This document shows, in pieces, positions 26,302 to 34,631 of a stretch of 64,000 bases of DNA. The position numbers were made by a program, and so were the translations under genes. Positions within the stretch are counted from its first letter, which is position 1, and each line of letters starts with the position of its first letter. Location: NCBI RefSeq assembly GCF_000802965.1, contig NZ_JSAK01000001.1, positions 239,092-303,091 of the forward strand. The letters are read 5' to 3'. Source of the DNA: Pseudomonas fluorescens. GTDB lineage: Bacteria > Pseudomonadota > Gammaproteobacteria > Pseudomonadales > Pseudomonadaceae. Below the pieces are notes generated by a model. It saw nothing but the letters and a program-made list of their open reading frames with translations. It did not search any database and was not told the DNA's origin.

Positions 26302-26322
26302 TCTGCGTCGCCTGATCTAATG

Positions 26323-26416
26323 TCATCGCGAGCAGGCTCACTCCTACAAGGATCGGGGTTGGACACAAAATGTCTGAACACCACAAATCCCCTGTAGGAG
26401 TGAGCCTGCTCGCGAT
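26323..26416. repeat. RAYT-flanking BIME, left (variant REP)
   Basis: Inverted copies, GCGAGCAGGCTCACTCCTAC at about 26328-26347 and TAGGAGTGAGCCTGCTCGCG from about 26394. Both arms carry T/A where other class members have C/G (GAGTGAG instead of GAGCGAG). Confidence 0.92.
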
Positions 26417-26511
26417 AGCAATCTACCAGACACATCTCGCCAAAGGTTTGCCCTACCCACTTGAATCCGCAGAGCTAGCCTTCTCATGACCTGATCTTGG
26501 GAGGCAAAGGA

Positions 26512-26970
26512 ATGCCCGATCTACCTGCTGCACACCGATTGCGAGTCGGACGCTATGCCGAAGCCAATCGAATCTATCTGTTAACCACCAACACTCTTCA
26601 CAGGACCCCGGCTTTCAGGGATTTCACCTTGGGCAGGTTAGTGGTCGATCAGTTTCGAAATGCACAGAATCTTGGACTGGCGCATTCATTGGCATGGGTT
26701 GTCATGCCCGACCACTTTCACTGGTTGATTGAATTGCAGCAGGGATCTTTGAGTGAGCTGATGCAAAAGACCAAGTCAATGAGTACCAAGGCGGTTAGGC
26801 AGGTTAACGGTCAAAGCAACTTTTTCTGGCAGAGAGGCTTTCATGACCGGGCACTGCGGCGGGAGGAGGATTTGGTGAAGATGGCTCGGTACGTGGTGGC
26901 CAACCCTTTGCGGGCTGGACTGGTGGATAAGCTTGGCGACTATCCGTTGTGGGATGCAGTTTGGGTTTGA
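26512..26970 (+). CDS. REP-associated tyrosine transposase (RAYT)
   Basis: A 152-residue Y1/HUH single-strand transposase related to IS200/IS605, thought to mobilise REP sequences. The HUH motif MPDHFHW gives His68 and His70. The segment ARYVVANPLRAGLV has the probable catalytic Tyr127 and the RAYT signature. GGGAGG precedes the ATG at 26512. It is flanked by inverted variant REPs at 26323-26416 and 26991-27054, the usual REPtron layout. The gene looks intact. Confidence 0.93.
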   Translation: MPDLPAAHRLRVGRYAEANRIYLLTTNTLHRTPAFRDFTLGRLVVDQFRNAQNLGLAHSLAWVVMPDHFHWLIELQQGSLSELMQKTKSMSTKAVRQVNGQSNFFWQRGFHDRALRREEDLVKMARYVVANPLRAGLVDKLGDYPLWDAVWV

Positions 26971-26990
26971 GCTGGAACCGAGTGGCCTTC

Positions 26991-27054
26991 CTCGCGAGCA
27001 GGCTCACTCCTACAGGGAACGCATTTCAATGTAGGAGTGAGGCTGCTCGCGAAA
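26991..27054. repeat. RAYT-flanking BIME, right (variant REP)
   Basis: Inverted copies CGCGAGCAGGCTCACTCCTA and TAGGAGTGAGGCTGCTCGCG. They carry the same GAGTGAG variant as the left flank; the second copy also has G for C at one stem position. Confidence 0.9.
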
Positions 27055-27071
27055 AGCCGCACCGCGGTGTA

Positions 27072-27677
27072 TCAGTCCGCCTCACACCCCTTCAACACCA
27101 ACCGAATAATCGTCTGCGCCGCCGCTTCATAGTCCTCTTCATCGAGCTTGGCCTTGCCGGTGATGGCGCTGATTTGCCAGTCGAAGTCGGCGTAGGTCTG
27201 GGTGGCGGCCCAGATGCTGAACATCAGGTGATTGGGGTCGATCGGGGCGATCTGGCCGCGGTCGATCCAGGTCTGGATGCAGTCGATGTTGTGCTTGGCC
27301 TGGCCGTTGAGCTGATCGACCAGGTCGGTGCTCAGGTGCGGGGCGCCGTGCATGATTTCGCTGGCGAACACTTTGGAGGCGAACGGCAAGTCGCGGGAGA
27401 TGCGGATTTTCGAGCGGATGTAGCCGCTCAGCACTTCACTGGGCACGCCGTCCGGGTTGAACGGCGTCGATGCCTGCAGGATTGGCTCGATGATACTTTC
27501 CAGGACCTCGCGGTAGAGGTTTTCCTTGGATTTGAAGTAGTAGTAGACATTCGGCTTGGGCAATCCCGCCTTGGCTGCGATATCGCTGGTTTTGGTCGCA
27601 GCGAAGCCCTTGTCGGCAAATTCTTCACTGGCGGCACGCAGGATCAGTTGTTTGTTGCGCTCGCGGATAGTGCTCAT
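27072..27677 (-). CDS. TetR-family transcriptional regulator (RutR-like)
   Basis: A 201-residue regulator. The helix-turn-helix lies at about 25-48 ([28 protein letters not shown]). The C-terminal domain resembles the RutR-type group, with [23 protein letters not shown] and [23 protein letters not shown] 27677 is preferred because earlier residues lack family similarity. The target is not evident: the divergent neighbour encodes a DUF808 membrane protein. The ligand is unknown. Confidence 0.87.
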   Translation of the reverse strand: MSTIRERNKQLILRAASEEFADKGFAATKTSDIAAKAGLPKPNVYYYFKSKENLYREVLESIIEPILQASTPFNPDGVPSEVLSGYIRSKIRISRDLPFASKVFASEIMHGAPHLSTDLVDQLNGQAKHNIDCIQTWIDRGQIAPIDPNHLMFSIWAATQTYADFDWQISAITGKAKLDEEDYEAAAQTIIRLVLKGCEAD

Positions 27678-27810
27678 AAACCAGGTGGTTCCTTGCCTGT
27701 TCTGGCGGTTGCGCATGGTATCACCGGCCTTCGGCAGCGCTCAAGAATGCGCCGTGCGGCGCTCGGCCGCGCTATGCTGCACGGCATTCATTCAAGAAGG
27801 AACCCGATTC

Positions 27811-28725
27811 ATGGCAGGAAGCAGTTTGCTGGTGCTGATCGACGACATCGCCGCCGTGCTGGACGATGTGGCGTTGATGACCAAAATGGCCGCCAAGAAG
27901 ACTGCCGGCGTGCTCGGCGATGATCTGGCGCTCAATGCCCAGCAGGTCAGCGGTGTGCGCGCCGAGCGGGAAATCCCGGTGGTCTGGGCGGTCGCCAAGG
28001 GCTCATTTATCAACAAGCTGATCCTGGTGCCGTCGGCATTGGCCATCAGCGCGTTCATTCCGTGGCTGGTCACGCCCTTGTTGATGCTCGGCGGCGCTTA
28101 CCTGTGTTTCGAGGGCTTCGAGAAACTCGCTCACAAGTTCCTGCACAGCAAGGCTGAAGATCAGGCCGAACATGCCGAATTGGTCGAGGCAGTGGCGGAT
28201 CCGGCGGTCGATCTGGTGGCGTTTGAAAAAGAAAAGATCAAGGGTGCCATTCGCACCGATTTCATTCTCTCGGCGGAAATCATCGCGATCACCCTCGGCG
28301 TCGTGGCCGACTCGGCGCTGACCCAACAAGTCGTGGTGCTCTCGGGTATCGCGATCGTCATGACCATCGGCGTTTATGGACTGGTGGCGGGCATCGTCAA
28401 GCTCGATGACCTGGGCCTGTGGCTGACCCAGAAGCCTGGGCAAGTGGCCAAAAGCATCGGCAGCGGGATTTTGCGCGCGGCGCCGTACATGATGAAAAGC
28501 CTGTCGATAATCGGCACGGCGGCGATGTTCCTGGTCGGTGGCGGGATTCTCACCCACGGCGTACCGGTGGTGCATCACTGGATTGAAAGTGTCAGCGCAG
28601 GGGCGGGCGGTGCCGGATTTATCGTGCCGACGTTACTCAATGGGGTGGCGGGGATTGTGGCAGGGGCGGTGGTGTTGGCGGTGGTGATGGTTGTCAGCAA
28701 GATCTGGCGCGCGATCAAAGGCTAA
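27811..28725 (+). CDS. DUF808 family membrane protein (YedI-like)
   Basis: A 304-residue inner-membrane protein. The N-terminus [33 protein letters not shown] is the DUF808 hallmark, followed by several hydrophobic helices from about 75 and a charged cytoplasmic loop near 110-145. E. coli YedI is the familiar member. The function is unknown. It is divergent from the TetR gene with 133 bp between starts. A strong hairpin terminator follows the REP downstream. Confidence 0.88.
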   Translation: MAGSSLLVLIDDIAAVLDDVALMTKMAAKKTAGVLGDDLALNAQQVSGVRAEREIPVVWAVAKGSFINKLILVPSALAISAFIPWLVTPLLMLGGAYLCFEGFEKLAHKFLHSKAEDQAEHAELVEAVADPAVDLVAFEKEKIKGAIRTDFILSAEIIAITLGVVADSALTQQVVVLSGIAIVMTIGVYGLVAGIVKLDDLGLWLTQKPGQVAKSIGSGILRAAPYMMKSLSIIGTAAMFLVGGGILTHGVPVVHHWIESVSAGAGGAGFIVPTLLNGVAGIVAGAVVLAVVMVVSKIWRAIKG

Positions 28726-28729
28726 AAAT

Positions 28730-28812
28730 TGTAGGAGCCGGCTTGCTGGCGATGGGGCTTGAGTCTTGCGTGGTTCTTACGAACGCCATCGCTGGCAAGC
28801 CAGCTCCTACAG
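28730..28812. repeat. BIME (CCGGCTTGCTGGCGAT / GCTGGCAAGCCAGC)
   Basis: An inverted pair enclosing about 35 bp, just after the DUF808 stop codon. The two arms belong to slightly different subclasses (CCGGCTTGCTGG and GCTGGCAAGCCAGC). Confidence 0.88.
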
Positions 28813-28831
28813 GTGATTTCTACAAGGTATG

Positions 28832-28872
28832 AAAAAGGCCATTCGATTCGCATCGAATGGCCTTTTTTGTTG
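28832..28872. terminator. Bidirectional intrinsic terminator
   Basis: A 16-bp perfect stem (28832-28847 with 28852-28867), loop TCGC, and A/T tracts on both sides. It serves the convergent DUF808 and mlaA genes. Confidence 0.92.
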
Positions 28873-28881
28873 CCGCCGAAA

Positions 28882-29670
28882 TTACTCGGCAATCTGCAAC
28901 TTGCGTGACTCTGTGTACACGTAACGCACCTTCTCGTACTCGAACGGCGAGTTCAGCTGGCCGTAGCGGAAACTGGTCTGGTAGCGCTTGTCGATGCCAC
29001 GCAGGATCCAGACTTCCGGATGGTTGGAGCTGACTTCGGCCACGTTGAGGAAGTTGATCGCATTCTCGGCGCTGTAATCCACCAGCAGGCCGCCGGTATC
29101 ACGCAGGTTCGACGGGCCGAGGATCGGCAGCACGAAGTAGGCGCCGCCCGGAACACCATAGAAGCCAAGGGTCTGGCCGAAGTCTTCGCTCTGGCGCGGC
29201 AGGCCCATGGCGGTGGCCGGGTCCCACAGGCCGGCGATGCCGATGGTGGTGTTGAGCAACAGCCGACCGGTGATTTCCAACGAACGCTGGCCTTTGAACT
29301 GCAACAGGCTGTTCAGCAGGTTCGGTACGTCGCCGAGGTTGTTGAAAAAGTTGCTGACACCGGTGCGCAAGAAGCTCGGCGTGATGTAGCGATAACCGTC
29401 GACCACCGGAAGGAACACCCATTGGTCGAACCGGTAGTTAAAGTGGTAAACACGGCGGTTCCACTCTTCCAGCGGGTCGTAGACGTTCAGGGCGCTGAGC
29501 GTCGAGCGTTCGAATTCGCGCTGATCCAGGCCCGGGTTGAATTTGAGTTTGCTCAGTGGCTCCTTGAAGCCGTCACTGTCGACGACCACCGGAGCATTGG
29601 CCTTGCTGTTGTCGGCGTTGGCCACGCCTGCACAGAGTAACGCGGCGATAAGCAGGAGGTATTTAGCCAC
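28882..29670 (-). CDS. mlaA: MlaA/VacJ family protein
   Basis: Outer-membrane component of the Mla phospholipid-trafficking system, which removes misplaced phospholipids from the outer leaflet. The 262-residue protein has the MlaA core from about 60 (YDPLEEWNRRVYHFNYRFDQ, then PVVDGYRYITP and FFNNLGDVPNLLNSLLQ). The start is GTG with GGAG upstream. The signal peptide ends ANAD and the Cys at 13 is preceded by LL, so no proper lipobox is present. It overlaps the upstream hydrolase gene by 8 bp. Confidence 0.92.
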   Translation of the reverse strand: MAKYLLLIAALLCAGVANADNSKANAPVVVDSDGFKEPLSKLKFNPGLDQREFERSTLSALNVYDPLEEWNRRVYHFNYRFDQWVFLPVVDGYRYITPSFLRTGVSNFFNNLGDVPNLLNSLLQFKGQRSLEITGRLLLNTTIGIAGLWDPATAMGLPRQSEDFGQTLGFYGVPGGAYFVLPILGPSNLRDTGGLLVDYSAENAINFLNVAEVSSNHPEVWILRGIDKRYQTSFRYGQLNSPFEYEKVRYVYTESRKLQIAE

Positions 29671-30961
29671 GGAAGAACTCCAGCATGGCGTCGCTGTTGA
29701 CGCGGTAGTTAAGGTTGCCGCAGTGGCCGCCCAGCGGGTAAACGGTCAGGCGATTGCCGAAAGTCTTGCGCAGGAAACCAAGGTCGCCCGGGCCGAGAAT
29801 CACGTCGTCTGCGTTGTGCATGACGGCGATTTTCGGGCTGTTGTGCAGGTAATCCTCCAGCGCATACAGGCTCACTTGGTCGATCAGTTGCAGCAGGCTG
29901 CCGCCATCGGTACGTGCGCGCCACATCGGGATCACTTGTTCGGTGATGTAGCAGTCGAAATCGCACTGCAGCGCACGCTTGAGGTACGGCGTGAGGCTGG
30001 TGCCTTCGGTAATGGGCGTTTTCGGTGGCGTGATCAGGCCACGACGATTGATCAGGTCCGAGGTGAAGGCAATATCGGCCGCCGAAAAGCGGAACGAGGT
30101 GCCGATCAACATGGCCATCTGTTCATTGGTCAGGTGCTGCTTGGAGTGCTGGAAGTCGTAGAGCAGTGCGTCGTTGAGATCGATGTAGCCCTTCTGCTGG
30201 AAGTAGCGGGTCAGTTTGTTCAGCACCAACTCATAGAAGGTGGTGGAGTTGTTGATGCCCTTGACCTCGGTCTGGACCAGTCTGTCCAGGTTGGTGATCG
30301 AGGTGTAGAGGTTGACCGGAGGGTTGAGCAACAGCACTTTCTTGAAGTTGAAGCTGCGGCGGGTTTCGTCCAGATGCGCGACGAATGCTGCATCCAGTGC
30401 ACCCAGGCTGTAGCCCGTCAGGTAGTAATCGGTGACCGGCAGTTTCGGGTTTTGCGCCCGCACGGCCTGCATCACACGGTACATGTCTTCGGCGTCGTCC
30501 TTGGTGATGCCGGGCGTGGCAAATCGTGAGGCGGAGCTGACGAAGTCGAAGCTGGTGGGCGACGACAGCTGCACCACGTGATAGCCGGCCTTGTAGTAGA
30601 GCTTTTTCAGGTATTCGTTGAGGCTGCTGTCATAACGCGCGCCGGTGCCGGCGATCAGGAAGATCAGCGGTGCGGGTTTATCCTGAGTGGCGATACGGTA
30701 GGTGAGTTTCTTTACCGCCCAAAAGTTGTCCGGCAATTCGAAGGCCCGCTCCGGTCGCAAGGTTAGGCTGCGGTCCGACTGTTCGATGTCATCGTCCAGC
30801 GGCAACTCCGGACGCAGGTCCGGCGGCGTCGTGGCAATGGTCGCCTCAAACGGGTTGGTCAAGGGATAGCCATAACTGGCGGCGTCGATATCGACCGCCA
30901 GTGCGGACGCACTCAATATAAGGCCGCCAAACAGGGCGGCGAAGCGCAAGGATCGGAGCAT
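29663..30961 (-). CDS. Exported alpha/beta hydrolase of unknown substrate
   Basis: A 432-residue protein with a signal peptide (about 1-22, ending ALAV). It has an alpha/beta-hydrolase fold: IFLIAGTG near 100, nucleophile elbow GYSLGA near 190, acid region HNADDVILGP near 380 and GGHCGNL near 410. It should act in the periplasm. Similar Pseudomonas proteins are sometimes labelled serine/threonine kinase; no kinase motif is visible. It overlaps mlaA, which suggests a linked role in envelope lipids. Confidence 0.75.
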   Translation of the reverse strand: MLRSLRFAALFGGLILSASALAVDIDAASYGYPLTNPFEATIATTPPDLRPELPLDDDIEQSDRSLTLRPERAFELPDNFWAVKKLTYRIATQDKPAPLIFLIAGTGARYDSSLNEYLKKLYYKAGYHVVQLSSPTSFDFVSSASRFATPGITKDDAEDMYRVMQAVRAQNPKLPVTDYYLTGYSLGALDAAFVAHLDETRRSFNFKKVLLLNPPVNLYTSITNLDRLVQTEVKGINNSTTFYELVLNKLTRYFQQKGYIDLNDALLYDFQHSKQHLTNEQMAMLIGTSFRFSAADIAFTSDLINRRGLITPPKTPITEGTSLTPYLKRALQCDFDCYITEQVIPMWRARTDGGSLLQLIDQVSLYALEDYLHNSPKIAVMHNADDVILGPGDLGFLRKTFGNRLTVYPLGGHCGNLNYRVNSDAMLEFFRG

Positions 30962-31186
30962 GACTAAATCCCTTAGAAAAAGGTGCCGAATAAAGTTCGC
31001 AGGCTATGACCACCGGATTTGCGCCAAAGTGCCACGCATCGGCACCAAACAGGCCTAATTTCGAAGTAATAGTAGCTGGACGATACACTTTGCAGCGATT
31101 GAATGACTAGTTAAGTGTTGTTAGCGCTTGCGTAAGCTTGCCGGGCGATTAAGCTGGCCGCCGTTTTTCGCTTTTTGGAGTGCTCC

Positions 31187-31555
31187 ATGTCCCGCCGTTT
31201 GCCCGTGATTCTGCTGCTTGTTTTGCTGCCATTGTGGCTGGCCGCCAGTTATGGCGCGCGTTATGGCTTCATGGAAGATGCGCAATGGGTTGGCATCTGC
31301 GTGGATGAGGCGAGTCGCTGGGAATGCCAGGTCCGCTCGAGTCTGGGCCTGATGATTCACTTCCAGGTATTGGGCTGGGGAGCATTGGCGGCTGCCGTGA
31401 TCGGCTTTGTGTTGCCGGGCCGGGCAGGGTGGTGGCTGGCGGTGCTGGCACTGGTGTTCGGGTTTCCGGCGCTGGCGTTGTACAACACGACGATGGCGGT
31501 GTTTGCGGTGGTGATTGCGGGGTTGCGGTTGGTTCGAGAAGGCCGACGCGCCTGA
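31187..31555 (+). CDS. Small membrane protein of unknown function
   Basis: A 122-residue protein with three or four hydrophobic segments: about 6-26, 58-80, 84-100 and 102-116. Between the first two lies a soluble, Cys-containing loop (ICVDEASRWECQV). It has no family I recognise. GGAG precedes ATG 31187 by 6 bp. It lies alone between the divergent hydrolase gene and a REP pair. Confidence 0.65.
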   Translation: MSRRLPVILLLVLLPLWLAASYGARYGFMEDAQWVGICVDEASRWECQVRSSLGLMIHFQVLGWGALAAAVIGFVLPGRAGWWLAVLALVFGFPALALYNTTMAVFAVVIAGLRLVREGRRA

Positions 31556-31558
31556 TGG

Positions 31559-31630
31559 AAAAAGATCGCAGCCTGCGGCAGCTCCTACAGAGATCAGTGT
31601 AGGAGCTGCCGCAGGCTGCGATCTTTTGAT
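31559..31630. repeat. BIME (GAGCTGCCGCAGGCTGCGATC class)
   Basis: Inverted copies separated by only about 9 bp, so a nearly continuous 70-bp palindrome between convergent genes. The A-rich and T-rich ends could make it act as a terminator in both directions. Confidence 0.9.
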
Positions 31631-31632
31631 TT

Positions 31633-33186
31633 TTACCTTTTGCGAACTCGCAAACACCGCCACAACGCCGCCACCATCAACACACTCACCAGCGCCCAAC
31701 CCCAGGCCTGCTGGTTTTGCAAACCTTCACGGAACAACTGCGGCGCAATGCCGGCACCGATGATGAAGGTCAGTAGTGCAATTTCCCGACGTGGCACGCT
31801 CACCGGGCGGCACAGATACACCAGTGCCGGCACGATGAAGGCGACACTCGGGAAGCTGCGATAGCGCGGATCGAACACCAATTCCAGCATCATCACCGCA
31901 GCAGCAAAACCGGCCACTGCCAGTATCCAGCCCGCCCGACGTTCCAACGCATTGAACGCCCAGCCACGCCAACCAGTACGCGGACTCAAAGTCAGTGCGG
32001 CGTGGGCCAGCACCAACACATTCAATGCGGTCAGCAAAGCGACCCACAGCCACTCGCTGGTAAAGCGTGTGGTGACCCGCGCCAGATCACCCCAGGCGCC
32101 AATCGAGCACGCGGCCAAGGCACCCAGCAGCGGTAGAACCAACGCGGAGCGAGTGTTGCGCACACGTCCACCGAGAATCAGTGTGCCAAAGAAGATAAAC
32201 CCGCCGACCACCAGCCACTGCGACCAGTACGGCACGTTTGTTACCGGACCAGCCAGCACGCCTTTGTCCTGTCGGTCGGCATCGAACAGCCCCCAGTAAC
32301 CGCCGACGGCACCTTCGCTGGCGCGTTTCCACGGTTGGTCGAAGGCTTCGATCAGGTTGTAGTGCCAGCCTTGCTGCTCGGCCATGGCGACAAATCCACG
32401 AATGAATTTAGCTTCGTTGACCCGGCTCGGCAGCGCAGTTTCACGCTGGCGGCCTTCGCTCGGCCAGCCGGTTTCGCCGATCATCACGTCCTTGGGTGCG
32501 AACTTGTTGCCGAACACCTGGCGCACTTCCGCCACATGTTGCAGCGCCGCGTCGATGTTCGACGGATCATCTTCCCAGTACGGCAGCAAATGGATAGTCA
32601 GGAAATCCACGGCCGGTGCGATTTCAGGATGCTTGAGCCAGAACTCCCAGACGTCGGCATAAGTGACAGGCTGTTTGACCTGGCTTTTGACTTTATTAAT
32701 CAGCTTCGCCAATTGTGCGCCGGTGACTTCCTTGCGCAGCAGTGTTTCGTTGCCGACGATGACGGCGGTCACCACGTCGGCGTTGGCGTTGGCCGACGCA
32801 ATCAGCAGGTCGACTTCCTTCGCGGTGTCCACCGGATTGCTGTTGACCCAAGCGCCGATCATCAACTTCAAACCGTGTTTTCGCGCCAGGTCGGGCAGGG
32901 CTTCGAGGCCGGTCATGGAGTAGGTGCGAATGCACTCGAAACTTTTCGACAGCAACCCAAGGTCGGCGTCCATGCGCTCGGGGCGCAAGTTGAACGGCAC
33001 GTCGAACGGCGATTGGTCCTTGTCGAACGGGGTATAGGAGGCACATTGCAGCTTGTGCGTGGCGCTGGCGGCGTCCGGCAGAATCACCGGTTTACCGAGG
33101 CCGTACCAGAACCCGCCGAGGGCAAACAGCCCCAGGAGGCAGGCGAATAGATAAGCAGAAAAAGGAAAGCGCGATGTCGCGGGCAT
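31633..33186 (-). CDS. Membrane-anchored GH17 beta-1,3-glucan enzyme
   Basis: Glycoside hydrolase family 17 protein, probably a beta-1,3-glucan hydrolase or glucanosyltransferase. The 517-residue protein has one membrane segment near 11-30, a periplasmic GH17 domain (about 45-330) with acid/base Glu147 in VGNETLL and nucleophile Glu238 in IGETGWP, then about seven C-terminal membrane helices. No glycosyltransferase domain is present, unlike NdvB fusions. ATG 33186 is preferred to the longer frame. Beta-glucan remodelling is inferred. Confidence 0.85.
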   Translation of the reverse strand: MPATSRFPFSAYLFACLLGLFALGGFWYGLGKPVILPDAASATHKLQCASYTPFDKDQSPFDVPFNLRPERMDADLGLLSKSFECIRTYSMTGLEALPDLARKHGLKLMIGAWVNSNPVDTAKEVDLLIASANANADVVTAVIVGNETLLRKEVTGAQLAKLINKVKSQVKQPVTYADVWEFWLKHPEIAPAVDFLTIHLLPYWEDDPSNIDAALQHVAEVRQVFGNKFAPKDVMIGETGWPSEGRQRETALPSRVNEAKFIRGFVAMAEQQGWHYNLIEAFDQPWKRASEGAVGGYWGLFDADRQDKGVLAGPVTNVPYWSQWLVVGGFIFFGTLILGGRVRNTRSALVLPLLGALAACSIGAWGDLARVTTRFTSEWLWVALLTALNVLVLAHAALTLSPRTGWRGWAFNALERRAGWILAVAGFAAAVMMLELVFDPRYRSFPSVAFIVPALVYLCRPVSVPRREIALLTFIIGAGIAPQLFREGLQNQQAWGWALVSVLMVAALWRCLRVRKR

Positions 33187-33527
33187 GATCAGGCCGTCTG
33201 GGAGCAAAGCGGCGCATGTTACCTGCATTTGTCCCGCGCTTGGTGCGCTGCATGATTTTGACATGCAAAGTTCGGGCGGATCGGCCGGTGCGTTGGCGCT
33301 GTTGCTGACTCATGGCGTTCTGATGTCGTTTCTCGATGCCTTGAGGTCGCTGGCAGAGCAGGTCGCCATGGGCGTCAGGTTGATTATCGGAGGCGTCAGT
33401 ACCCTCGTTGATAAATCGCGCTGATGATCGAGTTTGCGGGTGGGGCGTGATGGGGGCGCTGTGCACCATAACTATACGTTGACGCGACTCGGCATCCGTC
33501 GAGCGCAGCACTTTCGGGGAAGTAACG
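33187..33527. other. Divergent intergenic region, GH17 / betX
   Basis: About 340 bp with no gene I can support and no REP. GGGGAAG at 33516-33522 is the betX ribosome binding site. A possible -10 (TATACG) lies near 33473. Confidence 0.5.
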
Positions 33528-34379
33528 ATGAAGATGCGACGACTTTTAGGCGCAGGTGCCGCTCTGGTGCTTGCGATTGGCTCCACATTCGCCAATGCCG
33601 AGAACAAAACCCTGAGCATCGGTTACGTTGACGGCTGGTCCGACAGCGTTGCGACCACTCACGTTGCGGCTGAAGTAATCAAGCAGAAACTCGGATACGA
33701 CGTGAAGCTGCAAGCCGTCGCTACCGGGATCATGTGGCAGGGCGTGGCCACCGGTAAACTGGACGCCATGCTGTCGGCCTGGCTGCCGGTGACCCACGGC
33801 GATTACTGGGCCAAGAACAAAGACCAGGTCGTCGACTTCGGCCCTAACTTCAAGGATGCGAAAATCGGCTTGATCGTGCCGGACTACGTCAAGGCCAAGT
33901 CGCTTGAAGACCTGAAAACCGATGACAGCTTCAAAAAACGCATCGTTGGCATTGACGCCGGTTCAGGCGTGATGATCAAGACCGAGCAGGCCATCAAGGA
34001 TTACGACCTGACCGGCTATCAACTCAAGGCCAGTTCCGGCGCCGGCATGATTGCCGAGCTGACCCGTGCCGAAAAGAAAAACGAATCCATTGCCGTCACC
34101 GGTTGGGTGCCGCACTGGATGTTCGCCAAGTGGAAACTGCGCTTCCTCGACGATCCGAAAGGCGTGTATGGCGCGGCTGAAACCGTGAACAGCATCGGCA
34201 GCAAAGAACTGGCCACCAAGGCACCCGAAGTGGCCAAGTTCCTGAAGAACTTCCAGTGGGCTTCGAAAGACGAAATCGGCGAAGTCATGCTGGCGATCCA
34301 GGAAGGCGCCAAGCCTGATGCCGCGGCAAAGGATTGGGTCGCCAAACACCCGGAGCGTGTGGCTGACTGGATCAAATAA
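33528..34379 (+). CDS. betX: Glycine betaine-binding periplasmic protein (BetX-like)
   Basis: Substrate-binding protein of the OpuAC/ProX-like type for quaternary amines. The 283-residue protein has a signal peptide (about 1-24, ending ANA). The family core shows IGYVDGWSDSVATTHVAAEV, the aromatic ligand-cage candidates Trp70, Trp79 and Trp207, and SAWLPVTHGDYW. No permease or ATPase gene is adjacent. In P. aeruginosa the betaine-specific BetX gene also lies beside yjcH-actP, as I recall, and works with the Cbc transporter. Confidence 0.82.
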   Translation: MKMRRLLGAGAALVLAIGSTFANAENKTLSIGYVDGWSDSVATTHVAAEVIKQKLGYDVKLQAVATGIMWQGVATGKLDAMLSAWLPVTHGDYWAKNKDQVVDFGPNFKDAKIGLIVPDYVKAKSLEDLKTDDSFKKRIVGIDAGSGVMIKTEQAIKDYDLTGYQLKASSGAGMIAELTRAEKKNESIAVTGWVPHWMFAKWKLRFLDDPKGVYGAAETVNSIGSKELATKAPEVAKFLKNFQWASKDEIGEVMLAIQEGAKPDAAAKDWVAKHPERVADWIK

Positions 34380-34397
34380 CAGGCACCGCGCTTGACC

Positions 34398-34484
34398 CTG
34401 TAGGAGCTGCCGCAGGCTGCGATCTTTTGATCTTCGCTTTAAAAAGCAAAATCGAAAAATCGCAGCCTGCGGCAGCTCCTACAG
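34398..34484. repeat. BIME (GAGCTGCCGCAGGCTGCGATC class)
   Basis: An inverted pair with TTTTGATC / GATCAAAA-like inner arms after betX. It is the only terminator-like structure between betX and yjcH. Confidence 0.88.
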
Positions 34485-34560
34485 TCATGTGGAAGGTCGG
34501 GAAATTGTTTCCTGCTGATAATTGGCAAATACGTCATGTGGTTCTAAGACTAAGGTCGTC

Positions 34561-34576
34561 TGGAACCTGCCCCGCA
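34561..34576 (+). promoter_or_regulatory. Weak sigma-54-like site before yjcH-actP
   Basis: TGGAACCTGCCCCGCA has the GG and GC doublets at the -24/-12 spacing of TGGCACG-N4-TTGCA, but mismatches at several positions. It is 55 bp upstream of the yjcH ATG. Weak evidence. Confidence 0.25.
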
Positions 34577-34623
34577 GCCGCATAGAGTGGATACCGTTCC
34601 AACTAAATCTGTGCTGCGAGGAT

Positions 34624-34631
34624 AAAAACAA
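34624..34631 (+). promoter_or_regulatory. Catabolite-activity motif (Crc/Hfq) at yjcH start
   Basis: AAAAACAA matches the AANAANAA motif bound by Hfq with Crc in Pseudomonas, and it overlaps the yjcH start codon. This would repress translation when preferred carbon sources are present. Confidence 0.5.

Noticed and set aside
26512..26970. RAYT gene considered as a conventional insertion sequence
   Set aside because: No IS-type terminal repeats or target duplications; the flanks are REP pairs and the protein has the RAYT motif pattern.
29663..30961. Serine/threonine protein kinase annotation for the hydrolase
   Set aside because: No kinase catalytic loop or glycine-rich loop is visible; GYSLGA and later Asp/His segments indicate an alpha/beta hydrolase.
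33185..33424. Open frame of about 79 codons between the GH17 gene and betX
   Set aside because: No ribosome site, no recognised domain and composition like the surrounding non-coding DNA.
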